NCBI GenBank assembly: GCA_034440115.1 | Contig: JAWXBM010000165.1 | Location: 1-22,200, forward strand | Direction: 5' to 3' | Length of the DNA: 22,200 bases | From: JAWXBM01 sp034440115 | GTDB lineage: Bacteria; Pseudomonadota; Gammaproteobacteria; Xanthomonadales; SZUA-36 | Shown here: positions 16,956 through 22,200 of the stretch, piece by piece | Position numbering within the stretch: the stretch's first letter is position 1 | Layout of the letters: each line of letters opens with the position of its first letter | Translations under genes and position numbers: made by a program | The notes under the pieces: generated by a model | The model's database searches: none | The model's input: only the letters and a program-made list of their open reading frames with translations | What the model was told of the DNA's origin: nothing

Positions 16956-18296
16956 ATGGCAAAGCCAAAATCAGCCAGAGTGTTCAGTTTCCTGAGCCGC
17001 AATTTTGACCCTCTGACCGGCACTGCCTACCTGACTTACCGAGTTGACGACGGCCCCGAGTTGCTCGAGCGCATGGTTTTTCCCCATACGCCCTGGCCAG
17101 CGGATCCCAGCCGGCAACAAGCGTTTGAGCAGGCGCTGGAGCTGCTGCACCTGATGGCGGGTGTCAGCTATTGGAAAGCCGGGTTGGCGCCGGTGATGGA
17201 GTTTCCAGCGGGCAGACCTTCGCCACTGGTAGCTGGATTTCTGGCCGAACTGTACGGTCAGGGCCTGGCTGAATTCAGCTACGTCAACCAAGTCGATGTC
17301 ACATCACGGCTGTCCTTCGAGGCAGATCCGGAGCGAATGGCGCAGGCCGTGGATCTGTTATTGCCCGAACGCGCCCTGGTGGCCATGGGTGGTGGTAAAG
17401 ACAGCCTGGTGGCGTTGGATATGGCGCGCCGATCTGGCCTGGAAGTGCTGCCAGCATGCATTGGTGGCTCAGCCCTGATCCGCAACACCGTGTCTGCAGC
17501 AAAGTTGCCACTGCTGCAAATTTGTCGCGAATTGTCACCACAACTCAAGATCATGAATGCCGCTGGTGCCTGGAATGGCCATGTGCCTGTTACAGCCATC
17601 AACTCGGCCATTCTGGTTTGCGCGGCATTGTTGTATGGCTACCGCTATGTCATCTTTGCCAATGAACGATCGGCTGATGAAGCGACCTTAACCACGGCTG
17701 ACGGGAAAGCGGTCAACCATCAGTACAGTAAATCCAGCGACTTTGAGCAAGCCTGGTTGAACGTCATTCATACACAGATCAGCCCGGCTCTGGATTGTTT
17801 TTCGCTACTGCGGCCCTTTTCAGAATTGGACATTGTGCGGCGCTTTACCGAGCTGAAAGACTTCCATACCGTCTACTCCAGTTGTAACCGCAATTTTCAC
17901 CTCGATGGGCCTTCGATATCAGGGCGCTGGTGCGGTGATTGCCCCAAGTGTCGTTTTGCCGCCTTGAGCCTGGCCGTGTTTCTGTCACCGCAAGAAGTGG
18001 TTCAAATCATGGGTGTGGATTTGTTGGATGATCCGGCTCAGGACGACGGCTTGCGGGAACTTTGTGCGCTGGGGCGTGACAAGCCTTTTGAATGTGTGGG
18101 CGAGATGGGCGAAAGTCGTGCTGCATTGGCAGCATTGGCCGAAAATCCGGATTGGCGAGACAAAGCGCTGGTAAAGAAGCTGTCGCCTGAGTTGGCAGGT
18201 TTAGAAATCCCGGCATTGGCGGACTTGTTGTTGCCTGCTAAGCGGCATGCTATTCCAACCAGTTTGCTGCCGCAGTTCAAGGGAATGATTAACTGA
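16956..18296 (+). CDS. murL: UDP-MurNAc-L-Ala-L-Glu epimerase MurL
   Basis: The product is 446 residues. MurL inverts the terminal L-Glu of UDP-MurNAc-L-Ala-L-Glu to D-Glu in an ATP-dependent reaction, as shown for Xanthomonas oryzae. I chose ATG 16956 because it starts 8 bases after the aspartate kinase stop with GGGAATGAAG upstream. The open frame extends further upstream only inside that gene. Visible features are a PP-loop-like nucleotide motif MGGGKDS (144-150), an Asn/Ser-rich middle with FANERSADEA (234-243), and a cysteine cluster C310 and C326-x2-C329-x2-C332 in RWCGDCPKC. Identification rests on recalled family features and above all on the murD2-type gene that follows with a one-base stop/start overlap. 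This pathway bypasses free D-Glu and glutamate racemase. Confidence 0.87.
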   Translation: MAKPKSARVFSFLSRNFDPLTGTAYLTYRVDDGPELLERMVFPHTPWPADPSRQQAFEQALELLHLMAGVSYWKAGLAPVMEFPAGRPSPLVAGFLAELYGQGLAEFSYVNQVDVTSRLSFEADPERMAQAVDLLLPERALVAMGGGKDSLVALDMARRSGLEVLPACIGGSALIRNTVSAAKLPLLQICRELSPQLKIMNAAGAWNGHVPVTAINSAILVCAALLYGYRYVIFANERSADEATLTTADGKAVNHQYSKSSDFEQAWLNVIHTQISPALDCFSLLRPFSELDIVRRFTELKDFHTVYSSCNRNFHLDGPSISGRWCGDCPKCRFAALSLAVFLSPQEVVQIMGVDLLDDPAQDDGLRELCALGRDKPFECVGEMGESRAALAALAENPDWRDKALVKKLSPELAGLEIPALADLLLPAKRHAIPTSLLPQFKGMIN

Positions 18297-19672
18297 TGCT
18301 GGCAGAAGAGCTGCGCGGGCAACGCATCGCGATATTGGGCGCGGGGCGGGAGGGGCAGGCAGTTTATCACTGGCTTAAATCCCGATTGCCCGATACTGCT
18401 TTACAGTTTTTCGTTGAATCATCCGCTGATCCTGCGTTCGTTGAACAACTGGCAGCAGAGGATGGAATACTCGTCGGGAGTCTGGATTCCGCACCGCTTA
18501 ATGAATTTGATGTATTGCTGCGCTCGCCTGGAGTCAGCCCCTATCGCCCGGCTTTAAAGCGCGCAAAAGAATCCGGAGTTCGAATCATATCGCCCTCCAC
18601 ACTGTGGTTCGCAGCGCATCCCGATGCAAAAACCATCTGTATCACCGGAACCAAAGGAAAAAGCACTACTTCAGCAGTAATAGCGCATATGTTGCGAGCC
18701 TGTGGCGCAAAGGTGCAACTAGCGGGCAATATAGGCCTGCCGCTTTTGGCTGGTGATGACGACGATGTGGATTGGTGGGTGATTGAGCTTTCCAGCTATC
18801 AGCTTTGTGATTTGCAAGCCCAGCCGGATATCGGCGTATTACTGAATCTCAGCCCGGAACATCTGGACTGGCATGGTGGCGTGGAAACCTATATGCACGA
18901 CAAGCTGCGGCTTGCAGAGCTGACCGCAAAAGGTGGACTGATTGCCAACGCTGTTGATGCCGTTTTGCGGCAAAAGTTGACTGGCGATAATAAAATAAAT
19001 TGGTTCAATTCAAGCCAGAGTAGCGGCCAGGGCAATAGCCAGAGAATTTGCCGGGATATCTGGTTAAATGGTCGCCAATTTATGGACGGAGATGCCGCTC
19101 TGGAAGTCGAGATGCCCGCCGACATGCCGGGCAAGCACAACCGTTCCAATGTGGCTGCAGCACTAACCGTTGTGCGCAAAGCCGGGTTTGCGCTGGACAC
19201 TGCCATTGCCTCGCTCACCAGCTACCAAAGTCTGCCTCACCGTCTGCAGGTACTGGGTGAAAAAGAAGGCGTAAGCTGGATCAATGACAGTATTGCTTCC
19301 ACGCCAGTAGCCACTGCGGCTGCACTGGAGGCATTGGCTGGTAAGTCCATTGTGTTGCTGATCGGTGGTCTGGATCGGGGTTTGGACTGGAGTTGCTATT
19401 TGCCTGATTTTCTCGCGCACACTCCCAAGGCTGTAATTGCCATGCCAGATAACGGACCAGCAGTGATCAATAAGCTGAAGCAGTTAGGCTTGAAGTGCAC
19501 CTTAGGGCTGCATGTGGTCGAGAGCCTGGACCAGGCGGTTGAGTCCGCCCGTCGATTGACTGAGCCTGGTGATATCGTGTTGCTTTCGCCGGGCGCTCCC
19601 AGTTTTCCGCAATTTATCGACTTTCAGCATCGTGGCAATGAGTTTGCCCGGTTGGCTGGTTTTTCACCGTAA
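18296..19672 (+). CDS. murD2: MurD-family ligase MurD2 (UDP-MurNAc-L-Ala--L-Glu ligase)
   Basis: The product is 458 residues, the usual MurD length. It is expected to add L-Glu to UDP-MurNAc-L-Ala in the cytoplasm using ATP, giving the MurL substrate. Mur ligase landmarks are the Rossmann-like start IAILGAGREG (11-20), the P-loop GTKGKST (118-124), ELSSYQL (164-170), NLSPEHLDWHG (184-194), a probable carbamylated lysine K203, HN at 281-282, the C-terminal NDSIAST (330-336) and RGNEF (446-450). E. coli MurD has NDSKATN at the amino-acid site; here Lys is Ile and Thr is Ser. A second lysine near GGDGK corresponds to Arg361. Such changes fit a shift from D-Glu to L-Glu, which is inferred. The ATG overlaps the murL stop by one base, so translation is coupled. 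If the genome lacks another murD, this could be the only one. Confidence 0.87.
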   Translation: MLAEELRGQRIAILGAGREGQAVYHWLKSRLPDTALQFFVESSADPAFVEQLAAEDGILVGSLDSAPLNEFDVLLRSPGVSPYRPALKRAKESGVRIISPSTLWFAAHPDAKTICITGTKGKSTTSAVIAHMLRACGAKVQLAGNIGLPLLAGDDDDVDWWVIELSSYQLCDLQAQPDIGVLLNLSPEHLDWHGGVETYMHDKLRLAELTAKGGLIANAVDAVLRQKLTGDNKINWFNSSQSSGQGNSQRICRDIWLNGRQFMDGDAALEVEMPADMPGKHNRSNVAAALTVVRKAGFALDTAIASLTSYQSLPHRLQVLGEKEGVSWINDSIASTPVATAAALEALAGKSIVLLIGGLDRGLDWSCYLPDFLAHTPKAVIAMPDNGPAVINKLKQLGLKCTLGLHVVESLDQAVESARRLTEPGDIVLLSPGAPSFPQFIDFQHRGNEFARLAGFSP

Positions 19673-19683
19673 AAATGACAGGC

Positions 19684-19715
19684 AAAAAAGTACCCGGCGG
19701 AGTTTATCGACCGGG
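19684..19715 (-). terminator. Terminator-like hairpin on the minus strand, downstream of murD2
   Basis: CCCGG (19693-19697) pairs with CCGGG (19711-19715), extended by CG/CG with a bulged A. Read on the minus strand the stem is followed after three bases by TTTTTT (19689-19684). No minus-strand gene upstream of it is evident, so it may end an antisense or small RNA. On the plus strand it lacks a T-run. Confidence 0.4.
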
Positions 19716-19740
19716 CAACAAGTGTTGTGAGTGTATAAAA

Positions 19741-19817
19741 TGAGGCCGCGGGTCAGGGAGTGAGGAGTGCAGAAATAGCCCTGTCAGGTTTGAGGGAGAG
19801 ACCATCCCGCGGCCTCA
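19741..19817. ncRNA. Candidate structured RNA: 12-bp inverted repeat closing two hairpins
   Basis: TGAGGCCGCGGG (19741-19752) is the exact inverse of CCCGCGGCCTCA (19806-19817). Inside are CAGGG/CCCTG (19754-19758 and 19779-19783) and GGTTT/AGACC with one G-U pair (19787-19791 and 19799-19803). Together they give a three-way junction on the plus strand. Both inner loops carry GGAG. On the minus strand the long stem is followed by TTTTATA. It lies between murD2 and ppiB. I recognise no known riboswitch or ribozyme core here. Confidence 0.45.
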
Positions 19818-19875
19818 GTGAAGTAGACAGTACCCCTTTCGGAAAAGTTTCAAAATATTTTCAGGAGATATAAAC

Positions 19876-20391
19876 GTGACAGAACAAAGTAATCAGGTAA
19901 AAGCCGTAATGCACACCAATAAGGGTGACATTAAAATCAATTTATATGCTGATATCGCGCCATTAACAGTAGCGAATTTCGTCAATCTGGTAGCTAATGG
20001 CTTTTATGATGATCTGAAGTTCCACCGTGTCATTCCGAATTTCATGATTCAGGGTGGTTGCCCCAGCGGTAGCGGTAGCGGTGGGCCGGGTTATCGCTTT
20101 GAAGATGAATGCAGCCCCAAGGCCCGACACGACCGCGCGGGTATTTTGTCCATGGCCAATGCGGGCCCGGGTACCAACGGTAGCCAGTTCTTCATTACCC
20201 ACGGCGAAACGAGTTGGCTGGATGGCAAACACACTGTGTTTGGTTGTATTGCCGACGCGAGTGATCAGGCTGTGGTTGATTCCATCGTGATGGGCGACAT
20301 CATCTCTGGCATCGATATCACAGGCGCTGAAGCTGTGCTCAGCAGCCAGGCCGATCGGGTCAAGCAGTGGAATGCCGTTTTGGCGGGCTAA
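19876..20391 (+). CDS. ppiB: Cyclophilin-type peptidyl-prolyl cis-trans isomerase
   Basis: The product is 171 residues with no signal peptide, so it is the cytoplasmic PpiB type, a foldase that speeds proline isomerisation. The start is GTG 19876, chosen because AGGAGA sits 8 bases upstream. An internal ATG at codon 12 lacks this. Family motifs are VANFVNLV (32-39), the active-site FHRVIPNFMIQGG (49-61) with the catalytic Arg, the loop GSGSGGPGY (65-73), NGSQFFIT (101-108) and WLDGKHTVFG (114-123), where the Trp is the cyclosporin-site residue. It is downstream of murD2 after a 203-base gap containing a folded element, so it probably has its own transcript, although no clear promoter is visible. 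It converges on ispB with 20 bases between the stops. Confidence 0.95.
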   Translation: MTEQSNQVKAVMHTNKGDIKINLYADIAPLTVANFVNLVANGFYDDLKFHRVIPNFMIQGGCPSGSGSGGPGYRFEDECSPKARHDRAGILSMANAGPGTNGSQFFITHGETSWLDGKHTVFGCIADASDQAVVDSIVMGDIISGIDITGAEAVLSSQADRVKQWNAVLAG

Positions 20392-20420
20392 AAAGACCAA
20401 TCGAAAGGCGATTAACGGTC
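20390..20420 (-). terminator. Terminator of ispB (minus strand)
   Basis: On the minus strand GACC (20420-20417), a GTT bulge, AATCG, a CCTTT loop, CGATT and GGTC (20398-20395) form a hairpin. A C is followed by TTTTT at 20394-20390. The stem includes the ispB stop codon, and the T-run overlaps the ppiB stop. Confidence 0.65.
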
Positions 20421-21422
20421 GCGGTTTACGCTGTATTCAGCCAGTGTAGCCAAAGCGGATTTCCAGGGCGACTTTGCTACACCATCCAGTGCCGCCATTG
20501 CGGTGCTGGATCGTGCCTGGGCCATGTTGATGGCTTCAGACAAGGCGCCGGTATCGTTGATAGCCTGGCGTATCCAGGCCAGCTTGGAAACATCACCGGC
20601 GCGTATGGCATCGTCAATGGCATCACGCTGTTCGGCCACCAAGCGCTGCCGACAAAGTATCAAAGGCAATGTGGGCTTACCCTCTGCCAGGTCATCACCG
20701 CTGTTTTTGCCCATGGTGGCGGCATCGGAGGTGTAATCCAGCACATCGTCCATCACCTGGAAGGCGGCACCCAGTTCCAACCCGTAATGCGCCAGATCCT
20801 TTTCCAGATCGGTTCGCCCGGCAATGACGGCGCCCAGTTGGCAGGCTGCCTCGAATAGCTGGGCCGTTTTCTTTTCAATTACCCGGAAGTATCTGGCCTG
20901 GCTGACTTCCGGATCATGCATATTCAACAACTGTTCGACTTCACCCTCAGCAATCTGGTTAGTGGCATCCGATAACACGTCCATTACTTTCATGGAATCG
21001 ATATCTACCATCATCTGGAAAGCCCGGGAGTAGAGAAAATCACCCACCAACACACTGGCGGCGTTGCCCCAAACGGCGTGCGCTGTTTCTTTGCCGCGCC
21101 GCAAATCGGATTCATCAACGACGTCATCATGCAGCAGGGTAGCGGTATGTATGAACTCGATGACGGCTGCGAGAACAATGTGTTGCGTCCCCTTGTAACC
21201 GCAAGCCCTGGCGGCCAATACCGCCAACATCGGGCGCAGACGTTTGCCACCGGAGCCAATGATGTACTCGGCAATCTGGCGTATGAGCACCACATCGGAG
21301 TCCAGGCTTTTACGAATCAAATCATTCACCTGATTCATATCATCCGCGCACAGATCGACCACAGACTGTAGGTCCAGAGTCGACTCCTGATTGGCTGTGA
21401 TGGTGGCCTGGACTGATTCCAT
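20412..21422 (-). CDS. ispB: Long-chain all-trans polyprenyl diphosphate synthase (octaprenyl type)
   Basis: The product is 336 residues from ATG 21422. A TTG seven codons upstream is in frame but lies at the expected transcription start, so I prefer the ATG. The enzyme condenses isopentenyl diphosphate units onto an allylic primer to make the ubiquinone side chain. Landmarks with the ATG start are GGKRLRP (58-64), the first aspartate-rich motif LLHDDVVDE (96-104), the RRG following it, KKTAQLFE (184-191) and the second motif FQVMDDVLDY (221-230). Small residues before the first motif (HTAT) fit a long-chain product. Chain length of eight is inferred from gammaproteobacterial orthologues. A good promoter lies directly upstream and a terminator at the stop. 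In many relatives ispB is divergent from rplU-rpmA; here its divergent neighbour is an MFS transporter. Confidence 0.93.
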   Translation of the reverse strand: MESVQATITANQESTLDLQSVVDLCADDMNQVNDLIRKSLDSDVVLIRQIAEYIIGSGGKRLRPMLAVLAARACGYKGTQHIVLAAVIEFIHTATLLHDDVVDESDLRRGKETAHAVWGNAASVLVGDFLYSRAFQMMVDIDSMKVMDVLSDATNQIAEGEVEQLLNMHDPEVSQARYFRVIEKKTAQLFEAACQLGAVIAGRTDLEKDLAHYGLELGAAFQVMDDVLDYTSDAATMGKNSGDDLAEGKPTLPLILCRQRLVAEQRDAIDDAIRAGDVSKLAWIRQAINDTGALSEAINMAQARSSTAMAALDGVAKSPWKSALATLAEYSVNRDR

Positions 21423-21449
21423 GATTTTGCTGTTGGCTGGCAAGCGGCG

Positions 21450-21477
21450 ATTATAAGCTGCTCAATGCCCGTGACAA
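21450..21477 (-). promoter_or_regulatory. Sigma-70-type promoter of ispB
   Basis: On the minus strand TTGTCA (21477-21472) and a perfect TATAAT (21455-21450) are 16 bases apart. The predicted start, about 7 bases on, would give a leader of roughly 20 bases before ATG 21422. Confidence 0.65.
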
Positions 21478-21492
21478 AATGCCCGTGACAAT
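21465..21492. repeat. 14-bp tandem duplication at the ispB promoter
   Basis: ATGCCCGTGACAAA (21465-21478) is followed directly by ATGCCCGTGACAAT (21479-21492), identical at 13 of 14 bases. Each copy contains the TTGTCA hexamer read as -35 on the minus strand, but only the first is correctly spaced from TATAAT. Confidence 0.7.
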
Positions 21493-21552
21493 ATGGCTGG
21501 CACGATTGCTGATCCTCAGCAGTTAAGAAAAACGTACAAAACCTGGGTTTGC

Positions 21553-21583
21553 TTGTGTGCGGCCGCAGTTGCGGCACTATAAT
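21553..21583 (+). promoter_or_regulatory. Possible promoter of the MFS transporter gene
   Basis: A perfect TATAAT at 21578-21583 is preceded by TTGTGT at 21553-21558. The spacing of 19 bases is long, so the -35 is doubtful, but the -10 position fits a short leader before GTG 21608. Confidence 0.45.
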
Positions 21584-21607
21584 GCGCGCTTTGCGCGGAG
21601 CATCAGT

Positions 21608-22200
21608 GTGACTGCAGAGCTGGCCCCCAAAGCTGAGTTGAGACTGGCGTTGACCCTGGGTGGGGTGATTGCACTGCGCATGTTGGGCCTGTTCATGATT
21701 TTGCCTGTGTTTATGGTGCTGGCGCGGGAAACGCCTGGCTTCACGCCCTTATTGGGCGGGCTTGCCGTTGGCGCTTATGGCCTGACTCAAGCCATATTCC
21801 AACAACCCTTTGGCTGGCTGTCAGATTTATGGGGACGACGTCGGGTCCTGTTGTTGGGTATGGGGATATTCGCAGTGGGGGGTGTGGTTGCGGCCCTGGC
21901 TGAAACCATGACGGGCCTGATCATTGGCCGTTGCCTGCAAGGTAGTGGCGCCATTGCCGGCGTGGCCATGGCCTTTGCCGCTGATCGCATTCGGCCGGCC
22001 AAACGCTCGGTCAGCATGGCCATTATTGGTATGGGTATTGGCGGTGCGTTCCTGCTGTCCATGGCCGTATCGGTGCCCATGGCTAATCTGGTGGGCTTAC
22101 AAGGTTTGTTTTGGGTAACGTCCGGACTGGCGTTACTGGGTTTGGGCTTGATTCTGACCCTGCCTTCAGGCCAGGCAGTGGATGAACAGAATGCGCCTGC
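21608..22200 (+). CDS. yajR: MFS transporter, YajR-like (3' truncated by the window)
   Basis: The frame starts at GTG 21608 with CGGAG 8 to 12 bases upstream and is still open at the right edge, so 197 codons are visible. The start ALRMLGLFMILPVF, the segment YGLTQAIFQQPFGWLSD, the MFS motif A (GWLSDLWGRRR) and GRCLQGSGAIAG match the first half of E. coli YajR closely in order and wording. Six hydrophobic helices, about the N-terminal bundle of a 12-helix transporter, can be seen. YajR proteins are proton-driven drug or metabolite exporters with a C-terminal cytoplasmic domain in E. coli; that part is outside this window. The natural substrate is unknown. It is divergent from ispB. Confidence 0.85.
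   Translation, partial: MTAELAPKAELRLALTLGGVIALRMLGLFMILPVFMVLARETPGFTPLLGGLAVGAYGLTQAIFQQPFGWLSDLWGRRRVLLLGMGIFAVGGVVAALAETMTGLIIGRCLQGSGAIAGVAMAFAADRIRPAKRSVSMAIIGMGIGGAFLLSMAVSVPMANLVGLQGLFWVTSGLALLGLGLILTLPSGQAVDEQNAP

Noticed and set aside
19741..19817. Hammerhead ribozyme or integron attC site
   Set aside because: There is no CTGATGA core for a hammerhead and no RYYYAAC/GTTRRRY boxes for attC, although the long inverted repeat invites both ideas.

Overview
The window looks like a chromosomal segment of a gammaproteobacterium of moderate GC content. The lineage is not certain. The evidence is a long-chain polyprenyl synthase of the IspB type, a YajR-like transporter, a Pseudomonas-style REP pair, and the MurL/MurD2 pair first described in Xanthomonas. 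Those last genes are compatible with Xanthomonadales or with Cellvibrionales-like marine and soil genera. I cannot place it more precisely without a search.

Layout. Bases 1-157 are the end of a surface protein with an IPTL-CTERM sorting tail. A REPIN-like pair of inverted REP hairpins and a strong terminator follow. A secreted NTF2-like protein lies on the minus strand (372-845). A stand-alone phosphotransferase of the APH fold (1185-2165) follows and ends at a hairpin terminator. The centre (2321-12487) is one very large gene for a Sec-exported RHS/YD-repeat protein of about 3,390 residues. It has adhesin-like N-terminal modules, SpvB and FG-GAP domains and a TcdB-like middle, like a Tc-toxin B and C component in one chain. 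Its stop overlaps the start of a small lipoprotein gene (12484-13122), a candidate immunity or surface partner. A divergent EF-G-like GTPase is on the minus strand (13156-15198).

The right third is core metabolism. A structured leader (15199-15535) precedes a tightly packed operon: aspartate kinase, murL, murD2 (15536-19672). Together these would feed two peptidoglycan stem-peptide residues. Aspartate kinase starts the diaminopimelate pathway. MurD2 adds L-Glu to UDP-MurNAc-L-Ala, and MurL epimerises that residue to D-Glu. A 77-nt inverted-repeat element of unknown role sits before the cyclophilin gene ppiB (19876-20391). Then come the convergent ispB (20412-21422, minus) and a divergent, truncated YajR-type MFS transporter that runs off the right edge.

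The items most worth a second look are the Tc-like RHS gene with its uncharacterised C-terminal tail and coupled lipoprotein, the MurL/MurD2 operon with its leader RNA, and the folded element upstream of ppiB.
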